Below, in pieces: positions 27,584 through 36,387 of a stretch of DNA of 64,000 nt (positions within the stretch are counted from its first letter, which is position 1; each line of letters begins with the position of its first letter). The notes beneath the pieces are model-generated. The model saw nothing but the letters and a program-made list of their open reading frames with translations. It was not told the DNA's origin and did not search any database. The stretch is taken from assembly GCA_027493885.1 (NCBI GenBank), contig JAOSJZ010000001.1, forward strand, positions 2,970,622 to 3,034,621, given 5' to 3'. Source of the DNA: Gaiella sp. (lineage in GTDB: Bacteria; Actinomycetota; Thermoleophilia; Gaiellales; Gaiellaceae). Position numbers and translations under genes: made by a program.

Positions 27584-27589
27584 TACCGT
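27584..27589 (+). promoter_or_regulatory. -10 box (TACCGT) of the DUF501 gene
   Basis: TACCGT with 6 nt to the GTG at 27596, inside the 25-bp gap after ftsB. Confidence 0.45.
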
Positions 27590-27595
27590 CGCGGG

Positions 27596-28087
27596 GTGGA
27601 CGATCGTGCCGTCGTCGCCCGCCAGCTCGGCCGCAAGCCGAGAACCTTCCGGCGCGTCGTCGCGCGCTGCCCGTGGGGACTGCCGGCCGTCACCGAGCAG
27701 GATCCGTACGGTCCAGACGGCGAGCCGTTTCCGACGACCTTCTACCTGACGTGCCGGCACCTCGTTGCCGCGGTCTCCCGCCTCGAGGCGGCGGGCGGCG
27801 TCGAGCGCTGGAGCGCGACGGTCACCGACGACGCGTTCTGGCGCGAGGATCTCGAGCGCGCCACGAAGGAGCAGCGGCGGCTCCGCCGGGAGCTGGCCGC
27901 AGGCCGCACCGGCAACGACCGGGGCGCGTCGCTCGAGCTCGGCATCGGGGGCTCGCGGAATCCGGCCTCGCTCAAGTGTCTCCATGCCCATGTCGCGTTC
28001 GCGCTCGCGTGCCCCGGGTACCGGTTGGGAGAGGCCGTCCTCGACGAGGTTCCGGAGCGTTGGCCGGAGCGCTGCTGCAGTGCATAG
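27596..28087 (+). CDS. DUF501 family protein
   Basis: 163 residues. RRVVARCPWGLPAVTEQDP, GEPFPTTFYLTCRHLVAAVS and SRLEAAGG are typical of DUF501, as is the C-terminal part with CLHAHVAFALACPGYRLGEA and conserved Cys/His residues. The function is unknown; the family nearly always sits beside ftsB and eno in actinobacteria. GTG start as set by the -10 box. Confidence 0.88.
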   Translation: MDDRAVVARQLGRKPRTFRRVVARCPWGLPAVTEQDPYGPDGEPFPTTFYLTCRHLVAAVSRLEAAGGVERWSATVTDDAFWREDLERATKEQRRLRRELAAGRTGNDRGASLELGIGGSRNPASLKCLHAHVAFALACPGYRLGEAVLDEVPERWPERCCSA

Positions 28088-28090
28088 CAT
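28085..28090 (+). promoter_or_regulatory. -10 box (TAGCAT) for the gene at 28098
   Basis: TAGCAT overlaps the DUF501 stop codon (TAG) and leaves 7 nt to the ATG at 28098. Confidence 0.45.
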
Positions 28091-28097
28091 CGCGTGG

Positions 28098-28409
28098 ATG
28101 ACGGGGGTCACCGCTGCACGGTTGGCGTGGGAGGAGGGAAACCGGCGCTTCGAGGAGGAGGCGCGCGACGCGAGACACGCCCCGGCGATGCACGCCCAGC
28201 GCGACGCTCTCGTCGAGGAGCTGCGCCGCCGGGTCGGCACGACCTTCACGCTCTCGGAGCTCGCCGACGCGTACGACGGCGCGGAGCGCTGGCTGCTCGA
28301 GGTGGTCGAAGAGCGCGTGCCTGCGAAGGGATGGGTCCGGACGGCGGCCGTGGCCGGCGACGCCGCGTTCCACGCCTACAGCCGCCAGGCGCAGGACTAC
28401 GCCCCGTGA
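28098..28409 (+). CDS. Hypothetical soluble protein, probably helical
   Basis: 103 residues, MTGVTAARLAWEEGNRRFEE at the start, rich in Ala/Glu/Arg, with no membrane segment. The middle (VGTTFTLSELADAYDGAERW) looks like a helix-turn-helix-sized unit, but I cannot assign a family. It occupies the place where many actinobacteria have ppx after DUF501. Its stop overlaps the start of the next small gene (GTGA). Confidence 0.7.
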   Translation: MTGVTAARLAWEEGNRRFEEEARDARHAPAMHAQRDALVEELRRRVGTTFTLSELADAYDGAERWLLEVVEERVPAKGWVRTAAVAGDAAFHAYSRQAQDYAP

Positions 28410-28612
28410 GCGTCCTCCCGAGCCGGCCGACACGCCCGCCGTCGCGCCGCCGGAGCCCGTGGCCGCGGGTTGCCGCGCTGGTCGTCGGGATCGTGCTCGT
28501 GTTCGCGCTCGGCGTGGCGCTCGGGCTCGCCCTCGAGGACCGTCCGGTCCCGGGCGGCACCCAGACCTTCGTGCGCACGCTCGAGCCGCTCCCGCAAGAG
28601 CCCGCGCCGTAG
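28406..28612 (+). CDS. Small single-pass membrane protein, unknown
   Basis: 68 residues from GTG 28406: a Pro/Arg-rich cytoplasmic start, one helix (about 22-43, VAALVVGIVLVFALGVALGLAL), then a short outside tail GGTQTFVRTLEPLPQEPAP. The 4-bp overlap with the upstream gene implies translational coupling. No family recognised. Confidence 0.65.
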   Translation: MSVLPSRPTRPPSRRRSPWPRVAALVVGIVLVFALGVALGLALEDRPVPGGTQTFVRTLEPLPQEPAP

Positions 28613-28615
28613 AGG

Positions 28616-29044
28616 TCAGAGCTCCTCGGAGGCCTGCAGCAGCCCGGCGACGATCACCGCGAGCGCCGCGACGAGGCTGATCCAGAGGCCTACACCGCGG
28701 TTCGCGAAGAAGAAGTCGTCCGGGACGGAGATGATCCGCACGAGCACGAAGATCGTCGCGAGCGCGCCGAGCCCGATCGTGAGCAGGCTCTGCGGCAGCG
28801 CGGCGGGCGGCTCGATCCCGAGCTCGCGCAGCAGGAGCACGAGCACGACCGCGAGGCCGACGAAGAGCACGAGCTTGCCCAGGATGCCGGTGTTCCAGCC
28901 GAGCACCGAGATCGTGACCCCCTCGCCCTCGCCCGTGTACCACCCGGTGAACGACGAGACGGCCAGCACCACGCCGGCGACGAGCCCCAGGCCGTCACCG
29001 AGCCCGATGAGACCAGGGTCGAGGCGTCGCTCTCGCGTGACCAC
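28616..29044 (-). CDS. Hypothetical integral membrane protein, about four helices
   Basis: 142 residues from GTG 29044. VAGVVLAVSSFTGWYTGEG begins with a helix and an aromatic turn; three further helices follow (about 56-76, 83-103 and 115-138). The FTGWY turn after helix 1 is a feature I associate with small actinobacterial membrane proteins of unknown role. The frame is open further upstream to 29215, but that part overlaps the divergent gene at 29098 and looks non-coding. Confidence 0.65.
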   Translation of the reverse strand: MVTRERRLDPGLIGLGDGLGLVAGVVLAVSSFTGWYTGEGEGVTISVLGWNTGILGKLVLFVGLAVVLVLLLRELGIEPPAALPQSLLTIGLGALATIFVLVRIISVPDDFFFANRGVGLWISLVAALAVIVAGLLQASEEL

Positions 29045-29085
29045 GCCCGAAGTATCTCCGAGAACCGGCCCCCTCGTCGCGGTCG

Positions 29086-29091
29086 TATGCT
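29086..29091 (+). promoter_or_regulatory. -10 box (TATGCT) for the gene at 29098
   Basis: TATGCT with 6 nt to the GTG at 29098, in the 53-bp divergent spacer. Confidence 0.5.
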
Positions 29092-29097
29092 TCGAGG

Positions 29098-29376
29098 GTG
29101 GTGGAAGACCTACGCGAGGCGGCGCGCGAGGCAGTCGCGGATGCGCCCGAAGAAGCGCCCGAAGAGGCGACCGAAGGAGCGCCGACGTTCGATCCCGATG
29201 CGGTCCGGCGGTCATACCGAATGCATCGGGCGCGACGGCAGGCCCGGATCGAGCACCGGCGCCGGACGAGGCGCGCAGGCGCGCGCTTCTGGGTCGTCGT
29301 GGTCGTGCTCCTCGCCGTGTGCGTCTTCCTCGCGCTCACGACCTGGCGCGAGATCGGGCGCCTGTTCGGGCTGTAG
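29098..29376 (+). CDS. Small membrane protein with acidic then basic N-terminus
   Basis: 92 residues. Residues 1-32 are acidic (DAPEEAPEEATEG), 36-64 strongly basic (YRMHRARRQARIEHRRRTRR), followed by one helix (about 66-84, FWVVVVVLLAVCVFLAL) and TWREIGRLFGL. No family recognised. It precedes the DUF1461 gene by 8 bp and is likely co-transcribed. Confidence 0.65.
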   Translation: MVEDLREAAREAVADAPEEAPEEATEGAPTFDPDAVRRSYRMHRARRQARIEHRRRTRRAGARFWVVVVVLLAVCVFLALTTWREIGRLFGL

Positions 29377-29384
29377 AGACTCGC

Positions 29385-30089
29385 GTGCGCGCGCGGTCGC
29401 CCGCCGCCCGGGTCGCCGCCGTCGTGCTCGTCGTGGTGATCGCGCTCTCGGTCACGCCGATCCTCGTCGTGAACGCGTTCCGCGTCCTCGCAACCGACAC
29501 GTTCGTGCGCCTCGAGCTCGGCCGCGAAGGCTTCCCGCCCGACCGCTACGGCTTCACCGAGGCGCAGCGCCGCTCGCTCGCGCTCGCCGGCCTGCGCTCG
29601 ATCGAGCCCGGCTCCGACGGCGTCGTCCTGCTCGAGCGCGCGACGCTTCCGGACGGGTCGCCCGCGTTCGACGAGCGCGAGCTCGCACACATGCGCGACG
29701 TGCGCCGGCTCTTCGGGGCCGCGCTGCGCGCGCAGCTGATCGCGGTGGCGGTCATCGCCCTCCTTGCGCTCGTGCTGCCGCAGACGCGTCTCCGGGCGGT
29801 CGTGCCGCTCGGGCTCCTCACGGGAGCCGCCGCCACCCTCGCGATCGCCCTGCTCGCGGTCCCCGTGATCCTGCTCGGGTTCGACGGGTTCTTCACGCGC
29901 TTCCACGAGGTGTTCTTCTCTGGGGACTCGTGGCGCTTCAGCGACACGGACACCCTGCTCAGGATCTACCCGGAGCGGTTCTGGGAGGACGTCTCGCAGC
30001 TCGCGGCGGGAATCGCAGTGCTGCAGGCGGTGATCCTCGTCGCGGTCGCATGGTGGTGGCTGCGCGTCGCGCGGCGGAGGGCCGTGTGA
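29385..30089 (+). CDS. TIGR01906/DUF1461 family integral membrane protein
   Basis: 234 residues from GTG 29385. Four hydrophobic helices: about 8-28, 104-124, 130-153 and 200-224. The family hallmark loop between helices 3 and 4 is clear: FDGFFTRFHEVFFSGDSW followed by FSDTDTLLRIYPERFWEDV. Function is unknown in all members I know. Stop and the next GTG overlap (GTGTGA). Confidence 0.82.
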   Translation: MRARSPAARVAAVVLVVVIALSVTPILVVNAFRVLATDTFVRLELGREGFPPDRYGFTEAQRRSLALAGLRSIEPGSDGVVLLERATLPDGSPAFDERELAHMRDVRRLFGAALRAQLIAVAVIALLALVLPQTRLRAVVPLGLLTGAAATLAIALLAVPVILLGFDGFFTRFHEVFFSGDSWRFSDTDTLLRIYPERFWEDVSQLAAGIAVLQAVILVAVAWWWLRVARRRAV

Positions 30090-30871
30090 TCGACCTCGAG
30101 CGGCGCGACGGCGCGGTGCTGCGAATCGGCCACCGGGGCGCCGCCGCGCTCGCGCCCGAGAACACGCTGCGCTCGTTTCGGGCCGCGCTCGCGCACGCCG
30201 TCGACCTGATCGAGTTCGACGTGCTCGACCTGCCGCGCGGCCCGCTCGTCCTGGCGCACTCGGACCGCCTCGACGAGGTGAGCCACGGTCGTGCGACGGG
30301 CTCGGTGCGCGAGCGGTCGCTCGAGGAGCTCCGCGACGTTGCGCCGGAGCTGCCGACGTTCGAGGAGGCGCTGGCGTTCTTCGTGGACGAGGCGCCCGCG
30401 CTCGGTCTCCACGTCGACCTCAAGCTCACGGCGCGCCTGGAGGAGCTGGCCGGTGCGCTTCGCCGGCACGGCCTCGAGCGGCGGACTGTCGTCTCCTCGT
30501 TCCATGTCCCGAGCCTTCGCGCCGTCGCGCGCGAAGCGCCGTCGGTGCGGATCGGCTTCACGTACCCGGAGGATCGCTACGGCGTGTCACGGCGCAGAGC
30601 GCTTCGACCCGTGCTGCACGCTGGGCTGAAGGGGTACCGTGCCGCGGCTCCGACCCTGGTGCCCCGGCTTGCCGCGCGCGCGGGGGCGACGGCTCTCATG
30701 CTCCAGCACGCGCTCGTCACGCCCCGCGCCGTCGCACGTGCTCGCGCGCTCGGAGCACCCGTCCTCGCCTGGACGGTCGACGACCCGGCCGAGCTCCGGC
30801 GGGTCGTGCAGGCAGGTGTCGCGGGCGTGATCACGAACGATCCGAGGATCTTCGCGTCGATAGGCACATAA
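30086..30871 (+). CDS. Glycerophosphodiester phosphodiesterase (GDPD) family protein
   Basis: 261 residues from GTG 30086. The GDPD TIM-barrel motifs are IGHRGAAALAPENTLRSF with catalytic His and Arg, IEFDVLDL (metal-binding Glu/Asp; the usual ExD is partly altered), LVLAHSDRLDE with the second His, HVDLKL and VLAWTVDDPAELRRVV ending GVITNDP. It would hydrolyse glycerophosphodiesters to glycerol 3-phosphate and an alcohol. No signal peptide, so probably cytoplasmic. Confidence 0.85.
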   Translation: MIDLERRDGAVLRIGHRGAAALAPENTLRSFRAALAHAVDLIEFDVLDLPRGPLVLAHSDRLDEVSHGRATGSVRERSLEELRDVAPELPTFEEALAFFVDEAPALGLHVDLKLTARLEELAGALRRHGLERRTVVSSFHVPSLRAVAREAPSVRIGFTYPEDRYGVSRRRALRPVLHAGLKGYRAAAPTLVPRLAARAGATALMLQHALVTPRAVARARALGAPVLAWTVDDPAELRRVVQAGVAGVITNDPRIFASIGT

Positions 30872-30905
30872 CACTTCGTTCACCGTCTCCGGCCAAGCTC
30901 CCGGA

Positions 30906-30911
30906 TACACT
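30906..30911 (+). promoter_or_regulatory. -10 box (TACACT) of the L,D-transpeptidase gene
   Basis: TACACT with 8 nt to the ATG at 30920, in the 48-bp spacer after the GDPD gene. Confidence 0.5.
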
Positions 30912-30919
30912 CAGGCTCG

Positions 30920-31974
30920 ATGCGCCGTCTGGCAACAGTTGCCGTTCTTCCCTGCTCAATCGTCCTTTTTGTCGCGCTCGTCCCGATCGCCGCGCCGACG
31001 AGACGACCCCCCACCGCCGCCGGCCACGACCGAGCCGCCGCCGCCCCCCACGACGACCGAGCCTCCCCCACGACCGAGCCGCTGCCGGCGCCCGGGCCGA
31101 AGCTGATCCAGCCGGGAGTCACGATCGGGGGCTGCTCGTCGGTGGGCTCACGGGCTCCGAGGCCCGTCTGCTCGTCGAGGAGCGGTTCGAAGAGCCTGTC
31201 ACGCTCGTGGTCTCGTCCGAGCGCAAGCTACGCGTTCCGCCGCAGGAGCTCGGCGCCTCGGCCTACGTCGGGAAGGCGGTGAAGCTCGCCGTGCGCGTGC
31301 GACGCGAAGGCTTTCGGGTGCCGCTCGAGGTGGACGTCGCGAGCGCCAAGCTGAAGCACTTCCTGGCCGACCTCGGGAAGAAGACCGACCGTGAGCCCGC
31401 CGACGCCAGTCTCACGCTGCGCCGGTTCGCGCCGGTCGCCCACCCGTCGCTGCCGGGACGGCGGCTGAAGCAGGTGATTGCGGCGCGGAGGCTCTCGCTC
31501 GCGATCCGCAAGCACGAGCGCTCGTTCCGGCTGCCCTTCCAGGAGCTGCGCCCGGAGGTGACCGATGCGGAACTCGGCAAGGTGATCGTGATCAAGCGCG
31601 AGTCGCGCACGTTGCTCTACTACGACGGGACGAAGCTCAAGCGGACGTTTCGGGTCGCGACCGGCCAGTCGGCCTTCCCGACACCGATCGGCACCTTCGA
31701 GATCATCACCATGCAACGCAACCCCTGGTGGTACCCGCCGCAGGGCTCCGCGTGGGCAGCGGGGAAGCAGCCCGTTCCGCCCGGGCCCGGGAACCCGCTC
31801 GGGACCCGCTGGATGGGGATCTCCTCGCCGTACGTGGGGATCCACGGCACACCCGACTCCGCGTCGATCGGCTACTCGGCCTCGCACGGCTGCGTGCGCA
31901 TGCTGATCCCTCAGGTCGAGTGGCTGTTCCAGCGGGTCGACGTGGGGACGCCCGTGTTCATCGTCCCGGCGTGA
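30920..31974 (+). CDS. L,D-transpeptidase (YkuD) with signal peptide, frameshifted in the N-terminal third
   Basis: The ATG at 30920 starts a signal peptide (LATVAVLPCSIVLFVALVPI). The Pro/Thr-rich linker (30995-31090) is readable as repeated PPPP-TTE blocks only by shifting frame near 31005 and back near 31065. A third shift at the GGGGG run near 31131 joins GVTIGG to LLVGGLTGSEARLLVEERF. From about 31207 the frame is clean: a putative peptidoglycan-binding region, then the YkuD domain VIVIKRESRTLLYY with catalytic SHGC in ASHGCVRM. It forms 3-3 peptidoglycan cross-links outside the membrane. Indels at short C/G runs suggest an intact protein of about 350 residues. Overlaps the TlpA gene by 4 bp. 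Confidence 0.8.
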
Positions 31975-32555
31975 CCGGCGAGGCAGGTCAGAGCCGGGTC
32001 CAACGCGCGGCGCAGATCGTCGCCCTCGTCGGGGTGGCGGCGCTCCTCGGGCTCCTCGTCTGGAAGGTCGCCTTCCACGACGAGACGGGCGCCGCCGACC
32101 AGCTCGCGAAGGGCGAGCTGGTTCACGCGCCGGCCTTCACTCTCCCGCGCCTCGACACCGGGGGCCAGCTCGCCATCGCCGACCTTCGCGGGAAGGCCGT
32201 CGTCGTCAACTTCTGGGCCTCGTGGTGTGTCCCGTGCCGTGACGAGGCGCCCGTGCTCCAGCAGACGTACGAGCGCTACCGTGACAGGGGGCTCGTGGTG
32301 CTCGGTGTCGACGTCAACGACTTCCGCGAGGATGCGCGCCGCTTCATGAAGCGGTACGGGCTCACGTACCCGGTCGTGTACGACGGCAAGGGATCGACGG
32401 TGGGAAAGTGGGGCGTCCGCGGCTTCCCGGAGACGTTTTTCGTCGACCGCACCGGGAAGCTCGTCGGGGAGCGGATCGAGGGCGCCGTCGACATCGAGCG
32501 GAACCGCGACACCTTCGAACGCGGGGTCGCGCTCGCGCTCGGCGACACGTCCTAG
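31971..32555 (+). CDS. TlpA/ResA-like thiol-disulfide oxidoreductase, membrane-anchored
   Basis: 194 residues from GTG 31971. One N-terminal helix (about 14-34) anchors a thioredoxin fold outside the membrane: NFWASWCVPCRDEAP holds the CxxC, and GVRGFPETFFVD the cis-Pro loop. Family members (ResA, CcmG, TlpA) keep apocytochrome c cysteines reduced for haem attachment. The neighbours CcmH and CcdA support a cytochrome c maturation role. Confidence 0.88.
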   Translation: MTGEAGQSRVQRAAQIVALVGVAALLGLLVWKVAFHDETGAADQLAKGELVHAPAFTLPRLDTGGQLAIADLRGKAVVVNFWASWCVPCRDEAPVLQQTYERYRDRGLVVLGVDVNDFREDARRFMKRYGLTYPVVYDGKGSTVGKWGVRGFPETFFVDRTGKLVGERIEGAVDIERNRDTFERGVALALGDTS

Positions 32556-32559
32556 CGGC

Positions 32560-33009
32560 ATGCGGCGCCGATTCCTCGTCACCGCTGTCGTCGTCCTGTT
32601 GGCCGCGACCGCGTCAGCGGTCGCGGTCGCGGCTCCCAGCCCGTCCGACCTCGAGGCGGAGTTCGTCTGCCCGACCTGCGAGACGACCCTCGACCAATCC
32701 GACTCGCCGATCGCCCGCCGGATGAAGCGGATGATCCGTACCTCGCTCGCCGAGGGCAAGACGGAGAAGCAGATTCGCGACGAGCTCGTCGCGCAGTTCG
32801 GCCCCGCTGTGGTCGCCGAGCCGCCGAAAGAGGGCTTCGATCTCCTCGCCTGGCTCGTGCCGCTCGGCATCCTCGCCGGCGGTGCGCTCGGCGTCGGCGC
32901 GATCGCGTGGGGCTGGCGGCGGCGGCGCGCGGACGAGGCGCCGCCGCCTCCGCTCGACCCCACCCTGGAACGGCGCCTCGACGCCGAGCTCGAGCGCTTC
33001 GAGCCATGA
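32560..33009 (+). CDS. ccmH: CcmH/CycL/NrfF-type cytochrome c maturation protein
   Basis: 149 residues. Signal sequence (about 1-25), then the CcmH domain with its redox pair in EFVCPTCETTLDQSDSPIARRM, and DELVAQFGPAVVAEPP. One C-terminal helix (about 92-115) precedes a basic tail. CcmH reduces the apocytochrome CXXCH motif together with a TlpA/CcmG protein. It is 4 bp after the TlpA gene. The haem-handling proteins CcmF or CcsA/ResB are not in the window. Confidence 0.88.
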   Translation: MRRRFLVTAVVVLLAATASAVAVAAPSPSDLEAEFVCPTCETTLDQSDSPIARRMKRMIRTSLAEGKTEKQIRDELVAQFGPAVVAEPPKEGFDLLAWLVPLGILAGGALGVGAIAWGWRRRRADEAPPPPLDPTLERRLDAELERFEP

Positions 33010-33073
33010 CCCGAGATCTCGCTCGACTGGGGCGGCAGTCGTGGCTCGTCGGCGCAACCCGAAGGGTCGCGCC

Positions 33074-33796
33074 ATGAGCTGGGGCGAGATCCCTGTCGCG
33101 TTGCTCGCGGGGTTTCTCTCGTTCCTCGCGCCGTGCGTCCTGCCGCTCGTACCGGGGTACCTCTCGACGGTCTCCGCCGTCTCGGCCGAGGACCTCGGGC
33201 GCCCGGGCACCGCGCGCCGGGTCGTCGCGTCGAGCATCCCCTTCGTTCTCGGCTTCACCGCCTTCTTCGTCCTCCTCGGCGTGGGCGCCTCGCTGCTCGG
33301 CGGCAGCCTCTTCCGAGACCAGTTCCTGCTCGAGCAGGTGGCGGGCTTCGTGCTCGTCGTGTTCGGGCTCGCGTTCATGGGCCTGTTGCCGTGGCCCGAG
33401 CGCCTCGTCGGCGCGGGCCTCGTCCAGGGCGCGCGGTCGCGCGGCTCGCGCGTGCTGCTCGGCGGTGCGTTCGCCGTCTGCGCGGCGCCGTGCATCGGCC
33501 CCGTGCTCGCGGCGATTCTCGTCCTCGCCGGCTCCGCCGACACTGCACTCGAGGGGGCGGGCCTCCTCGCCGTCTACTCGCTCGGGCTTGCAATCCCGTT
33601 CGTGCTCGCCGGCGCGCTGTTCACGCGCGCGATGGGGACGTTCCGTTGGCTGCGCGACCACTACCGCGCGATCCAGTTCGCGGGCGGTCTCGTCATGGTC
33701 GCTCTCGGCCTGCTGCTCTTCTTCGGCCGCTTCTACGTCCTGCGCATCTACGTCAACCGGGCGCTCGAGTGGTTCGGCTTCGAGCCCGTCTTCTAA
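33074..33796 (+). CDS. ccdA: CcdA-type thiol-disulfide transporter (DsbD transmembrane family)
   Basis: 240 residues, six predicted helices. The redox Cys residues lie in helices 1 and 4 as FLAPCVLPLVPGY and CAAPCIGPVL, as in CcdA. It carries electrons from cytoplasmic thioredoxin across the membrane to the TlpA/CcmH proteins encoded just upstream. ATG 33074 is 64 bp after ccmH. Confidence 0.9.
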   Translation: MSWGEIPVALLAGFLSFLAPCVLPLVPGYLSTVSAVSAEDLGRPGTARRVVASSIPFVLGFTAFFVLLGVGASLLGGSLFRDQFLLEQVAGFVLVVFGLAFMGLLPWPERLVGAGLVQGARSRGSRVLLGGAFAVCAAPCIGPVLAAILVLAGSADTALEGAGLLAVYSLGLAIPFVLAGALFTRAMGTFRWLRDHYRAIQFAGGLVMVALGLLLFFGRFYVLRIYVNRALEWFGFEPVF

Positions 33797-33935
33797 CCTC
33801 GGGGCGACGGGCCTCGAAATCCACACGACCGGCGACCTTCTCGACGCGATCCGAGCGGCCGGCGGCACCGACTGAGCCTGCAGGCTGGCTGCGGGACCGG
33901 GTGGCGGGGGATCAGGAGGCGTCGCCGGCGGCGGT

Positions 33936-34259
33936 TCAGATCCGCACCGGCAACAGGTCGAGCAACCCCTCGGCGACGCGGGCGGACGCGGCTTCGACCT
34001 GGCCGAGAACCCTGGCAACGTCGACACCCCGGTGGGAGGGCGCATAGGGGCCGAGGCGTCGCGCGGCCTTCTCGAGCTGGCGCTCGGCGCCCGGCCGGTT
34101 GCCGTTCGCCGCGTGGTGCCAGGCGACGGTGACCTGGACGAGCCCCTGCAAGAAGTCGCGCTCGGGCTCCGGCGCCGTGCGCCACTCGTCCTCGAGCGCC
34201 TCGTGCGCGTCGAACCAGCGCCCGGCGCGCATCAGCCGGAGACCCCGATCGAGGCTCAC
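33936..34259 (-). CDS. DUF309 family protein
   Basis: 107 residues from GTG 34259. The family signature GRWFDAHEALEDEWR (with the His and Glu residues) and FLQGLVQVTVAWHHAANGN are present. DUF309 is a small all-helical family of unknown function. The frame is open upstream to 34517, but that overlaps the divergent receiver-like gene and looks non-coding. Confidence 0.83.
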   Translation of the reverse strand: MSLDRGLRLMRAGRWFDAHEALEDEWRTAPEPERDFLQGLVQVTVAWHHAANGNRPGAERQLEKAARRLGPYAPSHRGVDVARVLGQVEAASARVAEGLLDLLPVRI

Positions 34260-34292
34260 GCCTCGGTGCTCCACCGTGCTAGAACCATGCCC

Positions 34293-34607
34293 ATGGCGAC
34301 GATCCTGCTGGTCGGGGTCGACCTCATGGTCCGCTCGAGGCTGGACGGCCTCCTCGCCGGGCATCGCCTCGTGACGAGCGACAGCGCCGACCCGCCCGAT
34401 CTCGTCATCTGCGACATCGCGCGCATCGACGCGGACGAGGTCGCGGACGCCTGGCCGGAGATCCCGATCGTCGGGTTCACGAACCACACCGACACGCTCG
34501 GACTGCAGCGCGCCCACACAGCCGGCTTCGACCGGGTGCTCGTCCGCTCGGCACTCGTCGAGCGGGCGCGGCAGGTCGTCGACGAGCTCGTCGGCATCGA
34601 CGCTTGA
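34293..34607 (+). CDS. Receiver-like (CheY-fold) domain protein lacking the full acidic pocket
   Basis: 104 residues from ATG 34293 (ATG 34287 also possible). MATILLVGVDLMVRSRLDGL and LVICDIARID follow the receiver pattern with the phosphoacceptor Asp in CDI, then IVGFTNHTDTLGLQRAHTAG and DRVLVRSALVERAR. The tandem acidic residues after strand 1 are replaced by a single Asp in VGVD, and the conserved Lys after strand 5 is Arg. Probably a pseudo-receiver. Divergent from the DUF309 gene by 33 bp. Confidence 0.65.
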   Translation: MATILLVGVDLMVRSRLDGLLAGHRLVTSDSADPPDLVICDIARIDADEVADAWPEIPIVGFTNHTDTLGLQRAHTAGFDRVLVRSALVERARQVVDELVGIDA

Positions 34608-34649
34608 TCCGGTGCCTCGTCACGCGCCGTTGCTAGGCTCGACCCCGGA

Positions 34650-34951
<302 letters not shown>

Positions 34952-34955
<4 letters not shown>

Positions 34956-35587
34956 AGCCGCGCAGCCGACGGCGGCACCACGACCCGGATCGTCGTCCAG
35001 GGGCCGTCGCGTCGTGCCTCGAACGTCCCGTTCAGCTCGGACGCGCGCTCCGCGAGCCCGTCGATCACCGCCTGACGGCGCTCCGGCGCCGCGTCGTCCG
35101 AGACGACGAGCTCGATGCCGCCCCTCGGCGTCCGTGCGAGCGCGACCGACACCGCGCTCGGCGGCCCGCGGCGGACCGCCTGGTCGAGCGCCTCGCGGAC
35201 GACCTGGAAGAGGCTCGAGCGGGCGCCCTGGCCGAGGTCGGCGTCGTCGATCGTCACCTCGACCGAGCCGCCGCGGCGTGCGACCGTGCGGTCGGCCAGC
35301 TCCCGGACGGCGGCGGCGAGCCCGACCTCGTCGAGCATGACCGGCTCGAGCCCCGCCACGATGCCGCGTAGCTCCTCGGCCGCCTCGCGGGCGACGGCGA
35401 GCGCGCGCGCTGTGACGCGCTGGCCGGACTGCACGTCGCCGTCCTCGAGTGCGGCGACGGCGGCGTCGAGCATCTGCGAGAGGGCCGCGACGTGCTGCAC
35501 CGGCCCGTCGTGGAGCTGTTCCGCGATGCGTCGCCGCTCGGCCCGTTCGGCGAGCAACCGCTCGGCGACGAGGTGCTGGTCGCTCAA
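34952..35587 (-). CDS. Sensorless HisKA_3-type histidine kinase with degenerate ATPase domain
   Basis: 211 residues. There is no membrane or sensor domain; the start goes straight into the dimerisation helix with RRRIAEQLHDGPVQHVAALS (phosphoacceptor His about 26). The HATPase part is degenerate: the N-box reads VVREALDQAV instead of REALxNAxKH, and after VVSDD the Gly-rich G1 box is replaced by AAPERRQ. It may have lost autokinase activity and act as a phosphatase or scaffold for the response regulator, whose stop is 5 nt upstream of this start. Confidence 0.8.
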
Positions 35588-35592
35588 AGCTC

Positions 35593-36222
35593 TCAGTCGA
35601 TCATCGCCTCGCGGAGCGCGATGGCGACCGCCTGGGTGCGGGTCTCGGCCTCGAGCTTCGCGAGGATGTGGCGCACGTGGCTCTTCACGGTCTCCTGCGA
35701 GATGAAGAGCTGCTGCGCGACCTCTGCGTTCGACATGCCGTCCGCGAGCAGTTGCAGGATCTCGCGCTCCCGCTGCGTCAGGATCTCCTGTCCGTCGCGT
35801 CCGGTCGCGAGGGACGGGATGAGCGCGGGGTCGACGAACGTCTCCCCGGCGGCGACCTTCTCGATCGCCTTGAGCAAGGTCTCGTGCGGCGCCTCCTTCA
35901 GCACGTAGCCGTTGGCGCCCGACTCGAGCCCACGCTGGAGGAGCGCCCGCTCGCTGTAGGCCGTGAAGACGAGCACGCGCGTGTCGGGGACGCGCGCGAC
36001 GATTTCCTCGGTTGCCTCGATGCCGTCCATCTGCGGCATGCGCAGGTCCATGATCACGACGTCCGGGCGGCGCCGTTCCGCAAGCGCGACGGCCGTCTCG
36101 CCGTCGGGCGCCTCGCCGACGACGCGGATGTGCGACGACCGGAGCAGTGCCAGGCGGAGCCCCTCGCGCACGACCTCGTGGTCGTCCGCGATCAGGACGG
36201 TGATCTCGCCGCTCTCGGCCAC
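35593..36222 (-). CDS. NarL/FixJ-family response regulator
   Basis: 209 residues from GTG 36222. Receiver: LIADDHEVVREGL (acidic pair), VIMDLRMPQMDG (phospho-Asp), LVFTAYSE and YVLKEA (Lys). C-terminal LuxR-type HTH: ILTQREREILQLLADGMSNA and SQETVKSHVRHILAKL. The upstream open frame to 36405 crosses the -10 box and is not counted. It pairs with the degenerate kinase 5 nt downstream. Targets unknown. Confidence 0.92.
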   Translation of the reverse strand: MAESGEITVLIADDHEVVREGLRLALLRSSHIRVVGEAPDGETAVALAERRRPDVVIMDLRMPQMDGIEATEEIVARVPDTRVLVFTAYSERALLQRGLESGANGYVLKEAPHETLLKAIEKVAAGETFVDPALIPSLATGRDGQEILTQREREILQLLADGMSNAEVAQQLFISQETVKSHVRHILAKLEAETRTQAVAIALREAMID

Positions 36223-36230
36223 GAGGTGGG

Positions 36231-36236
36231 ATTCTA
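36231..36236 (-). promoter_or_regulatory. -10 box (TAGAAT) of the response-regulator operon
   Basis: TAGAAT on the minus strand with 8 nt to the GTG at 36222; it decides this start codon. Confidence 0.6.
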
Positions 36237-36387
36237 CGAGGGAGGGGGACGCCTTCCCCGCGTCACACGGCGAGGTCGAGCTGCTGCGGCTCCGGAGCCG
36301 GCGAAATCGGCGGGCGGCGGGGGCGCCAGGTCGCCCGGGCGAGCTCCCTGACCATATGTTCGTGCGACCGAAACCAATGCCACCCTG

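Noticed and set aside
33797..33875. An in-frame segment GLEIHTTGDLLDAIRAAGGTD after ccdA that looks coding.
   Set aside because: No start codon outside ccdA in that frame and no family recognised; it could be a frameshifted tail but cannot be supported.
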